DNA from: Desulfobacteraceae bacterium
GTDB lineage: Bacteria; Desulfobacterota; Desulfobacteria; Desulfobacterales; Desulfobacteraceae
Direction: 5' to 3'
DNA length: 6,489 nucleotides
NCBI GenBank assembly: GCA_024225895.1
Contig: JAAEMC010000764.1
Span: 1 to 6,489, forward strand
Shown: in pieces, positions 1-5,824 of the stretch
Layout of the letters: each line of letters starts with the position of its first letter
Position numbering within the stretch: the first letter of the stretch is position 1
Notes under the pieces: model-generated
The model's input: the letters and a program-made list of their open reading frames with translations, nothing else
Told to the model about the DNA's origin: nothing
Databases searched by the model: none
Program-made: the position numbers and the translations under genes

Positions 1-28
1 ACGATCACAATCTCTTGAAATACCCGAC

Positions 29-1174
29 CTAGAAATGTTTCTTTAACTTGTTGAAAGTTTTAGACTCGACAATTAGTTTATCTCCGGGATGGATCATGCT
101 TTTCAATGAAAGATTATTTTTCTTTACCAGTGCGGAAAGGGGAATCTGATATTTTCTTGCAATACTGCTGAGGCTCTCACCTTTTTTAACCACATGAACG
201 CTTGTAGCATGTTTTCGTTGCCATTTGGCATAAAGCTTTGAAAAATTACCTGCAAAGTTCTTTTCCTTTCCCTTGGGGATGAATATGGATATTTTGCCTT
301 TGCTTAAATAATAACCCTTGATTTCCGGGTTCATATCCTTAATTACCTTAAAAGACACATTTGCTGATTGTGCTATCAGCATCAATGGAAGCTTATGTTC
401 AGAATCAAATTTTACCCGTGAGAACTCAAACACCGGATAGAGGTCTTGCTTTTCTATCTCAAAACCATATTTAGCAGGATTTTCCATAATGATTTTACAG
501 ACAATCATTTTAAAAATATATTGTTGGGTTTCCAATGGAAGATAGAGACTAAAATAATCTTTTGATTCCTGAGTGTCTATAACTCGCCTGAGAGCATTTT
601 CCCCCATGTTATATGCAGAAAGCGACAGCAGCATTGAGCCGTCAAAGTCATTATTCAGTTTTTTAATGTATCGGCATGCTGCCCTTGTGGATTTAAAAAG
701 ATTACGCCGCTCGTCTACTCTATGATCAATTCTAAGACCGTACCTTCTGCCGGTGCTCCGTATGAATTGCCAGAATCCTGTTGCACCTTTTGAAGACCGG
801 GAATAAGGCCTTAGTGCGCTTTCAATCACGGCAACATATTTCAAATCAGGATGGAGTCCTTCATCCTTTAAGATCTTTTCAATATGAAAAAAATATCTAG
901 ACGCTCTTTTGATCCATAAGATGACCTGGGGCCTGTTCCAAAGTGCCAAAAGGAACTCTTTTTCAAACCGTTGGCGAACATCCTGGTTTTCAATGGGAAT
1001 CCGTGTATCGCAAAAAGAAATCTCTTTTGAGAACCGGAGGCTTTTGACCAGCGAGGGGATCTTGTTATAATTTGCCCCATAATCCGGAATATCATAAGAA
1101 AATGCAGAAAAGGGAATGCAGAAAATCAGACTGACCGTAATAATAAAAGACTTTGAGAAACAAGAACAGGGCAT
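29..1174 (-). CDS. mltD: MltD-like membrane/periplasmic lytic transglycosylase with C-terminal LysM domain
   Basis: The 381-residue product probably cleaves the MurNAc-GlcNAc bond of peptidoglycan, leaving 1,6-anhydroMurNAc ends. Residues 1-26 form a signal peptide (hydrophobic core about 9-24, likely cut after FSAFS). Cys19 lies in LIFC, which is a poor lipobox, so I expect a soluble or peptidoglycan-bound protein and not a lipoprotein. The SLT (GH23) domain spans roughly 80-235. It shows the catalytic Glu118 in the VIESAL motif, GATGFWQF at 130-137, and the LSAYNMGENALRR segment at 184-196. Residues 262-303 look like a degenerate LysM-like module. A clear LysM lies at about 326-369 (HVVKKGESLSSIARKY then HPGDKL). 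The start is supported by an AGGA ribosome site (plus 1183-1186) 8 nt upstream. The gene is transcribed away from the IMPase gene. The symbol is by family resemblance; the E. coli MltD is longer and a lipoprotein. Confidence 0.9.
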   Translation of the reverse strand: MPCSCFSKSFIITVSLIFCIPFSAFSYDIPDYGANYNKIPSLVKSLRFSKEISFCDTRIPIENQDVRQRFEKEFLLALWNRPQVILWIKRASRYFFHIEKILKDEGLHPDLKYVAVIESALRPYSRSSKGATGFWQFIRSTGRRYGLRIDHRVDERRNLFKSTRAACRYIKKLNNDFDGSMLLSLSAYNMGENALRRVIDTQESKDYFSLYLPLETQQYIFKMIVCKIIMENPAKYGFEIEKQDLYPVFEFSRVKFDSEHKLPLMLIAQSANVSFKVIKDMNPEIKGYYLSKGKISIFIPKGKEKNFAGNFSKLYAKWQRKHATSVHVVKKGESLSSIARKYQIPLSALVKKNNLSLKSMIHPGDKLIVESKTFNKLKKHF

Positions 1175-1213
1175 GGATATTTTCCTGGGTCCATTGGGTT
1201 AATGGTTCGATGG

Positions 1214-1242
1214 ATAATCTCAAAAATAAGCTCTAAAGTCAA
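1214..1242 (-). promoter_or_regulatory. Predicted sigma70-type promoter for the transglycosylase gene
   Basis: Read on the minus strand, TTGACT (plus 1237-1242, 5 of 6 to consensus) is followed after 17 bp by GATTAT (plus 1214-1219, 4 of 6). The predicted transcript would begin near 1207 and give a leader of about 33 nt that carries the AGGA ribosome site. Spacing and position both fit. It is a motif prediction only. Confidence 0.5.
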
Positions 1243-1270
1243 TGAAGGGAAGAAAGTGAGCCAGGGTAAA

Positions 1271-1294
1271 CGCCTTGATGGTGGATTAGGGTTT
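1271..1294. repeat. Short dispersed repeat, copy 1 (24 bp, 23/24 identical to 2317-2340)
   Basis: These 24 bases match 2317-2340 with a single difference (T at 1287 against C at 2333). The match starts CGCCTTGATGG and ends AGGGTTT. Just inside and past its right end, GGATTA (1283-1288) and TAATCC (1294-1299) form a 6-bp hairpin with a 5-nt loop. To the left, 1238-1270 shows a looser, gapped resemblance to the left and inner parts of the larger element at 2227-2316, so this copy may be an internally deleted version. It lies in the divergent gap between the transglycosylase and IMPase genes. Confidence 0.7.
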
Positions 1295-1328
1295 AATCCT
1301 GGTTGCACTTTAAAAAAGAACGCTGATA

Positions 1329-1337
1329 TGCGATAAT
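1329..1337 (+). promoter_or_regulatory. Possible extended -10 promoter for the IMPase-family gene
   Basis: TG-C-GATAAT matches the extended -10 pattern (TGn then 5 of 6 of TATAAT). At the expected 17-bp spacing the -35 position reads TTTAAA (1309-1314), which is weak, as is usual for extended -10 promoters. A better -35 candidate, TTGCAC at 1303-1308, is too far from GATAAT to pair with it. Transcription would start near 1344. The surrounding DNA is very AT-rich, so a chance match is possible. Confidence 0.35.
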
Positions 1338-1377
1338 TAATATTTTATTTGAATAGTATCAATTTTGGGATGTAACT

Positions 1378-2151
1378 TTGAAAGATTTTTTAATAAGCCT
1401 GATCCTTGAAGCTGGCGGTATCTGTATCCAAAAATCAGAGAAAATAGGGCTTTCAGACCTTAAATTCAAAAACAAGAAAGATCTGGTTACCACTGCAGAC
1501 AGGTACGTGGAAGACGTCATCATCACAAGGATCAAGCAAGAATTTCCCCTTCACGATATTTTAGGTGAAGAAACAGGCAGAACAAATAATTCGAGTGACT
1601 ATCTATGGATAATTGATCCCATAGACGGGACTACATCTTTTTTCCATAAGCAACCCTTTTATTCAGTCAGCATTGCGGTTCAACAAAAGGGAGAAACCAT
1701 TTTAGGCGCAGTATATGCACCTGTGCTAAATGAGTTGTTTTTAGCTGAAAAAGGCAAGGGCGCATTTCAAAACAACACAAGAGTTCAGGTCTCTAAAACC
1801 GATGTAATGATCAATTCGGTTATGGCAACCGGTTTTGCCTGCATCCGGGCAGATCTTGAGCCCAACAACCTTGGATTTTTTAACAGAATCATTCCCAAAA
1901 TTCGTGATATAAGAAGGTATGGCTCCGCTGCAATTGACCTGTGTTATGTTGCCTGCGGCAAACTGGATGGTTTCTGGGAAATGAATCTCAATATTTACGA
2001 TATTGCCGCAGGAGCACTCATGGTAACCGAAGCGGGCGGACATGTTTTTGATTTTAACGGTAACAACAACTTCCCTGAACAAGGAATCATTGCCACTAAT
2101 GGCATATTAGACAAGGAACTGAGTACAAATTTTAACAAGGATTTGTTTTGA
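1378..2151 (+). CDS. Inositol monophosphatase family protein (SuhB/CysQ-like phosphatase)
   Basis: The 257-residue product belongs to the Mg2+/Li+-sensitive phosphatase family and probably dephosphorylates inositol phosphate or a related sugar or nucleotide phosphate in the cytoplasm. Metal-site motifs are intact: GEE at 63-65 (Glu65), DPIDGTT at 80-86 (Asp80, Asp83), and YDIAAG at 207-212 (Asp208), where Tyr207 replaces the usual Trp. The N-terminal NKKDLVTTAD at 32-41 is also typical. Length is close to SuhB (267 aa). Translation is called from TTG, with a weak GGGA site at 1367-1370 seven bases upstream; no better in-frame ATG lies near the domain start. The exact substrate (myo-inositol phosphate, PAP, fructose bisphosphate or histidinol phosphate) cannot be decided from sequence by eye. 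It looks monocistronic, with 333 bp to the next gene. Confidence 0.9.
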   Translation: MKDFLISLILEAGGICIQKSEKIGLSDLKFKNKKDLVTTADRYVEDVIITRIKQEFPLHDILGEETGRTNNSSDYLWIIDPIDGTTSFFHKQPFYSVSIAVQQKGETILGAVYAPVLNELFLAEKGKGAFQNNTRVQVSKTDVMINSVMATGFACIRADLEPNNLGFFNRIIPKIRDIRRYGSAAIDLCYVACGKLDGFWEMNLNIYDIAAGALMVTEAGGHVFDFNGNNNFPEQGIIATNGILDKELSTNFNKDLF

Positions 2152-2343
2152 CCCAAATCCACCATTAAATTCCAGAACATGACATAATAACAGACAAAAA
2201 GGCACATCCCCGGCCACAATCAAGGTGTCAAATGCAAGGCGCCAGGAAGTGATGACTAAAGGCGTATAAGTCATACTCCGCTAAGGAAAAGCGAACGCAG
2301 ACAACGCGGCAGGTGGCGCCTTGATGGTGGATCAGGGTTTGAC
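2151..2343. repeat. Nested palindromic intergenic element (REP/MITE-like), copy 2
   Basis: The gap after the IMPase gene is largely one inverted-repeat structure. Perfect 10-bp inner arms CAAGGCGCCA (2235-2244) and TGGCGCCTTG (2314-2323) enclose 69 bases. Outer arms 2151-2165 and 2324-2338 pair at 13 of 15 positions and begin exactly at the last base of the IMPase stop codon. On the right the inner and outer arms are contiguous; on the left they are split by 69 bases (2166-2234). A further pair, GTCAAA (2227-2232) and TTTGAC (2338-2343), could mark the ends of a 117-bp unit. Inside are small hairpins ATGACT/AGTCAT (2252-2257/2269-2274) and CGCT/AGCG (2279-2282/2290-2293). No transposase or coding signal is present. 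The RNA could fold into a long 3' stem that protects or ends the upstream transcript, but no clear U-tract follows. Confidence 0.7.
2317..2340. repeat. Short dispersed repeat, right end of copy 2 (match to 1271-1294)
   Basis: This 24-bp segment is the right part of the larger palindromic element and matches 1271-1294 at 23 of 24 positions in the same orientation. Outside the match the sequences diverge on the right (GACTTTATG here, AATCCTGG in copy 1). On the left this copy keeps GGCGCC intact, whereas copy 1 reads AAACGCC. The shared segment therefore defines the conserved core of the family. Confidence 0.7.
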
Positions 2344-2391
2344 TTTATGCAGTTGATATTTATCTTTATACATCATAAGTAAGCTAAGGAT

Positions 2392-2463
2392 ATGGTTGAG
2401 CAAAACAAGATCAGGCAAATAATTGAAAACGACTATTATTTATCGTTAGATGCAAAAGAATAA
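2392..2463 (+). CDS. Possible short leader ORF (23 codons) upstream of rbgA, doubtful
   Basis: ATG at 2392 opens a 23-codon frame (MVEQNKIRQIIEND and so on, ending in LDAKE) that stops at TAA 2461-2463, only 21 bases before the rbgA start and in the same frame. An AAGGA (2386-2390) sits just 1 nt before the ATG, which is too close for a normal ribosome site. The peptide is hydrophilic and I do not recognise it. It could be an upstream ORF, a decayed gene remnant or chance; RbgA proteins normally begin at the MSIQWYPGH segment, so it is not needed as part of RbgA. Confidence 0.2.
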   Translation: MVEQNKIRQIIENDYYLSLDAKE

Positions 2464-2484
2464 GAAAGGCAGATTAAAAATCAA

Positions 2485-3336
2485 ATGAGTATTCAATGGT
2501 ATCCAGGGCATATGCTGGAGACAAAAAAGCTTCTTTCAAAGGCGATAGCAAAAGTTGATGTCGTAATGGAGATTCTCGATGCAAGGCTCCCGGTATCCAG
2601 TGCCAATCCGGTACTTGATAAGCTGTGTAAAAATAAATTTAAGCTAAAGATTTTAAATAAAAAGGATTTGGCAGATCCAAAGGTGACCCGGGAATGGCTC
2701 GATTATTTTAAAACCGGGGGAAAATGCCCAGCTGTTGCAATTTGCGGGTTAAAAAAGAATGAGGCCCTCCAGGCATTGAATTATTGTGTGGATCAAATTG
2801 AAAGGAACCGTGCAAGAAAGGTAAAGGTGATGGTCGTCGGCATTCCAAACACAGGCAAGTCCACCATATTAAATACCCTTGCCGGTAAAAAAATCGCCAA
2901 AACCGGAAATGTACCGGCCATTACAAGACATAATCAGAGGACCAGCCTTAAAAATAATATTGATATTTACGACACACCCGGTATTCTGTGGCCGGTGATA
3001 AAACCGAAAGAAAGAGCATATACCCTGGCAGCCAGCGGTGCTATATCCGATACTGCCATTGACTACAATGATATTGCATTTTTTGCAGCAAGCCTGCTTA
3101 TTGAAAGATATCCAGAGCTTTTGCAGCAATCATATCCATTTTTAGAACCTGCACCTGAGGATGCCATGGAAATGATAGAAAAAATCGGATCGGCCAGGGG
3201 GTGCCTGAAAAAAGGAGGCATCATTAATATTCAAAAAGCATCGGAAACCCTGATACGGGAACTTAGATCAGGAAAAATAGGAAATATCAGTTTTGAAACT
3301 GCAACAGATCTGGATTCAACCAATGAGATTATTTAA
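2485..3336 (+). CDS. rbgA: Ribosome biogenesis GTPase YlqF/RbgA (circularly permuted GTPase)
   Basis: The 283-residue protein is a late 50S-subunit assembly GTPase. The G motifs appear in the permuted order of the YlqF/YawG family: G4 NKKD at 58-61, then G1 GIPNTGKST at 119-127, G2 around Thr147 (VPAITR), and G3 DTPG at 163-166 followed by the characteristic ILWP. The N-terminal MSIQWYPGHM keeps His9, the position of the residue implicated in GTP hydrolysis in B. subtilis RbgA. The C-terminal RGCLKKGGIIN at 238-248 marks the RNA-binding helical domain, and total length equals the B. subtilis protein to within one or two residues. The G2 region reads PAIT in place of the common PG[VI]T. The ribosome site is weak: AAAGG (2465-2469) is 15 nt from the ATG. 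The gene overlaps prc by 14 bp. Confidence 0.93.
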   Translation: MSIQWYPGHMLETKKLLSKAIAKVDVVMEILDARLPVSSANPVLDKLCKNKFKLKILNKKDLADPKVTREWLDYFKTGGKCPAVAICGLKKNEALQALNYCVDQIERNRARKVKVMVVGIPNTGKSTILNTLAGKKIAKTGNVPAITRHNQRTSLKNNIDIYDTPGILWPVIKPKERAYTLAASGAISDTAIDYNDIAFFAASLLIERYPELLQQSYPFLEPAPEDAMEMIEKIGSARGCLKKGGIINIQKASETLIRELRSGKIGNISFETATDLDSTNEII

Positions 3337-5401
3337 ATTTTTCAAACACCATATCAATCTTACCCTTGCAAGTATCCTTTTTTTAAGCGCCATACTGGCT
3401 TTTTCATCCGGTCTGACAGCTAAAGGAACGTCATCCAACAACCTTTCCTTTTCAAAAGAACATCAATCCACATGTATCAAGATCATTGCAGCTCTTGAAA
3501 GGTACCATTATCTTGGAAAAAAACTTGATAATGAAATGTCAGCCAACATTCTGAAACGATATTTAAAAAGACTTGATCCCTCAAAACAACTTTTCACGGT
3601 TGAGGATATCAATCACTTTAGCAAGCGCAGGTATCGATATGATGATGATTTGAAGAAGGGTAAACTTTCCCATGGTTTTGAAGTCTTCAATCTATATTTG
3701 GTGCGTTCCAAGCAAAGATTCTTATATATATTGAACTGCATTGATACCTGGGAACAGGATTTAAATTTCACAAAAGAGGAAGCCATTGTCATTGACGATG
3801 ATGCTAAAGACTGGCAAAGAGACCTTGCTGCCCTCAAAGTATTATGGAAAAAAGATCTTAAAAACTATATTTTAAGTCTTCGACTGGATGGCCAGGATAA
3901 TAAAAAAATAACCGAAACACTGAATAAAACATATCCCAACAGGCTCAAAAGGCTCTCACAAATAAATGCCTCTGATGCGTTTCAAATTTTGATGAACACT
4001 GTTACATCCAGTTTTGATCCCCATACCCAATTTTTCCCGCCCAGGGTTTCTGAGGATTTCGATATCCATATGAGCCTCTCCCTTGAAGGTATAGGCGCTG
4101 TTCTCCAGAATGAATATGAATATACCAAGGTGGTAAGATTAATCCCCAAAGGTCCTGCTGACAAATCAAACCTTTTGATGCCGGGAGACAAAATAATTGG
4201 TGTAGGCCAGGGAAAAACCGGAGACATAAAGGACACCATCGGCCAACGGATTGATAATGTGGTTAAATTAATCCGGGGTCCCAAAAACACCTATGTCCGC
4301 TTGAAAATCATACCTGCCAGCGCTAAAAAATCCTCTTCTACAAAAACCATCAGCATCCTAAGGGAAAAGGTCAAACTCGAAGAACAGTCAGCAAAGAAAA
4401 AAATTGTTACCATCAACCTGGATAATAATAATTATAAAATCGGGATCATTGAAATTCCAAATTTTTACATTGATTTCAATGCTTATCACAATGGTAACAA
4501 AGACTATAAAAGTACTACCAAGGATGTAAAAAGGTTGTTGAAAGAGCTTAGAAAAGAAAAGATTGACGGTCTGATCGTTGACCTAAGGGACAATGGCGGC
4601 GGTTCTTTAAAAGAGGCCAGTCAATTGACAGGGCTCTTTTTGAAAACAGGCCCTACAGTACAGATAAAAACAAAATTTCGAATCAGCCGGCTTTATGATG
4701 AAGATCCGGCCATGGAATATAACGGGCCTTTAATTGTATTAATAGATCGGATGAGTGCATCAGCTTCAGAAATTTTTGCCGGTGCAATAAAAGACTATAA
4801 CCGGGGTATCATCGTTGGCACAAGGAGCTTTGGAAAAGGCACGGTTCAAGAGCTTCAGCCCTTGGGAAAAGGTAAGTTAAAGCTGACTAGTGCAAAATTC
4901 TATAGGATTTCTGGAAAAAGCACCCAAAATCTGGGTATTGTGCCTGACATTCAGTATCCGCAAATCTACAAGGTAGAAGACACGGGAGAAAGCTCGCTTG
5001 AAGGTGCCCTGCCCTGGGATACCACGGTAAAAACATCCTATGATGCTTACCAGGATATTTCGTCTTCCCTAACCATACTCCGTCAGAAACACGAAAAAAG
5101 ATCATTCAGCGATCCAGGCTTACAATACCTTAAAAAAAGGCTGGAACTTATGTCGAAATTAGATGAAGAAACACAATTATCCTTGAATGAACAGGAGAGG
5201 AGAGATCGTAAAGAAAAAATCGAGCAGCACGAACTCGAAATTGAAAATTCATTTCTTGTGGCATCAAATAAAACCCCCATTAAAGAGATATCCCAGCGTG
5301 AAACCCGCATAGACGATTACAAGGATATCCTTTTAAAAGAAACCCAAATGGTCATGGCGGATTTTATAAATACCTCCAAGGACATGGACTATAGGTGGTA
5401 A
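3323..5401 (+). CDS. prc: Carboxy-terminal processing protease Prc/Tsp (S41A peptidase with PDZ domain)
   Basis: The 692-residue product is a periplasmic serine protease that recognises and degrades from protein C-termini; E. coli Tsp has 682 residues. I use ATG 3323, since it directly gives a signal peptide (MRLFKFFKHH, hydrophobic core 13-30, likely cut near LTA at 31-33); TTG 3293 is an alternative that adds ten residues. After an N-terminal helical domain (about 40-240) come a PDZ domain (about 255-330, EGIGAVL to VRLKII), the S41 core (about 370-546) and a charged C-terminal Tsp domain (about 550-692). The catalytic triad of Tsp is conserved at the same spacing: Ser480 in SASASE, Asp491 in KDYNRG, Lys505 in FGKGTVQ. 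The LRDNGGGSL strand is at 421-429. The start lies inside the 3' end of rbgA in another frame, suggesting coupled translation. In E. coli Prc controls a peptidoglycan hydrolase; such a role here is only analogy. Confidence 0.93.
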   Translation: MRLFKFFKHHINLTLASILFLSAILAFSSGLTAKGTSSNNLSFSKEHQSTCIKIIAALERYHYLGKKLDNEMSANILKRYLKRLDPSKQLFTVEDINHFSKRRYRYDDDLKKGKLSHGFEVFNLYLVRSKQRFLYILNCIDTWEQDLNFTKEEAIVIDDDAKDWQRDLAALKVLWKKDLKNYILSLRLDGQDNKKITETLNKTYPNRLKRLSQINASDAFQILMNTVTSSFDPHTQFFPPRVSEDFDIHMSLSLEGIGAVLQNEYEYTKVVRLIPKGPADKSNLLMPGDKIIGVGQGKTGDIKDTIGQRIDNVVKLIRGPKNTYVRLKIIPASAKKSSSTKTISILREKVKLEEQSAKKKIVTINLDNNNYKIGIIEIPNFYIDFNAYHNGNKDYKSTTKDVKRLLKELRKEKIDGLIVDLRDNGGGSLKEASQLTGLFLKTGPTVQIKTKFRISRLYDEDPAMEYNGPLIVLIDRMSASASEIFAGAIKDYNRGIIVGTRSFGKGTVQELQPLGKGKLKLTSAKFYRISGKSTQNLGIVPDIQYPQIYKVEDTGESSLEGALPWDTTVKTSYDAYQDISSSLTILRQKHEKRSFSDPGLQYLKKRLELMSKLDEETQLSLNEQERRDRKEKIEQHELEIENSFLVASNKTPIKEISQRETRIDDYKDILLKETQMVMADFINTSKDMDYRW

Positions 5402-5417
5402 CACTCGGTGATTGTGC

Positions 5418-5446
5418 TTGATAAATCACAAGCATTCAAATAGAAT
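5418..5446 (+). promoter_or_regulatory. Predicted sigma70 promoter for ppiC
   Basis: TTGATA (5418-5423) and TAGAAT (5441-5446) each match consensus at 5 of 6 positions and are separated by exactly 17 bp. A transcript would start near 5453, about 30 nt before the ppiC ATG. The site lies in the 81-bp gap after prc, so ppiC is probably expressed independently of rbgA-prc. The dyad TTGTG (5412-5416) / CACAA (5427-5431) overlaps the -35 box and might be an operator. Confidence 0.6.
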
Positions 5447-5482
5447 TCGAAAACTTTAACTTTTATAAAAAGGAACGTAAAA

Positions 5483-5764
5483 ATGGCTAAAGCCAGCGCA
5501 AGACATATTTTGGTAGACAGCGAAGACTTTTGCAATGAACTCATCGAAAAGATCAACAATGGAGAAGACTTTTCCGCACTCGCTGCAGAACATTCAAAAT
5601 GCCCTTCCGGAAGTAAGGGTGGGGATCTTGGAGAATTTGGCCCGGGCCAGATGGTTCCGGAATTTGACACGGTTGTCTTTAATGAAAAGGTTGGAAAACC
5701 CCACGGTCCAGTTAAAACAGATTTTGGTTTTCATATCGTGGAAATCACCAGTCGGACGGATTAA
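5483..5764 (+). CDS. ppiC: Single-domain parvulin peptidyl-prolyl cis-trans isomerase PpiC (Par10)
   Basis: The 93-residue protein is a minimal parvulin that speeds cis-trans isomerisation of Xaa-Pro bonds, and its length is the same as E. coli Par10 within a residue or so. It has no signal peptide or membrane segment, so it should be cytoplasmic. The active-site set is complete: His8 (ARHILV), Cys40 (SKCPSG), Met57 and Phe61 (GQMVPEF), Phe81 and His84 (FGFHIV). GGDLGEF at 46-52 is the family signature. The start is fixed by an AGGA site (5471-5474) 8 nt upstream and by the MAKASARHIL N-terminus, which matches the family. It has its own predicted promoter and is followed by a strong hairpin, consistent with a monocistronic unit. 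Confidence 0.95.
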   Translation: MAKASARHILVDSEDFCNELIEKINNGEDFSALAAEHSKCPSGSKGGDLGEFGPGQMVPEFDTVVFNEKVGKPHGPVKTDFGFHIVEITSRTD

Positions 5765-5770
5765 AAATAT

Positions 5771-5808
5771 ATTCTCACCAGCTAAAATTATTTTTAACTG
5801 GTGAGAAT
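5771..5808. terminator. Strong hairpin, probable terminator between ppiC and the AsmA-like gene
   Basis: ATTCTCACCAG (5771-5781) and CTGGTGAGAAT (5798-5808) are perfect 11-bp arms around 16 bases; past one mismatch, five more A-T pairs can extend the stem inward. On the plus strand the tail is only AATTTCC, a weak U-tract, while on the minus strand the hairpin is followed by ATATATTTTTAA, a better one. It begins 6 bases after the ppiC stop codon. It may end ppiC transcripts, stabilise their 3' end, or attenuate entry into the next gene. Confidence 0.55.
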
Positions 5809-5824
5809 TTCCTGCAAAGTAGTT

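Noticed and set aside
868..1308. Plus-strand or overlapping minus-strand reading frames within or next to the transglycosylase gene (868-1095 and 1126-1308)
   Set aside because: They overlap the clearly coding SLT/LysM gene or its promoter region, lack family signatures, and read as shadow frames.
1741..2219. Minus-strand open frames across the IMPase gene and its 3' flank
   Set aside because: They are antisense to an intact enzyme gene with all motifs, have no recognisable domain or convincing ribosome site, and are Cys/Ser-rich in the way shadow frames usually are.
2152..2484. CRISPR array, tRNA or insertion sequence in the 333-bp gap
   Set aside because: There is no regularly spaced direct repeat, no cloverleaf-like sequence and no transposase; the only structure is the palindromic element and the doubtful short ORF.
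3293..3322. TTG 3293 as the prc start, adding ten residues
   Set aside because: The added MKLQQIWIQP segment puts extra residues ahead of an otherwise standard signal peptide, whereas ATG 3323 gives the normal basic N-region directly.
5535..5804. Alternative plus-strand frame of 89 codons overlapping ppiC
   Set aside because: ppiC in the other frame has every active-site residue, a good ribosome site and the right length; the alternative has no domain and ends inside the hairpin.
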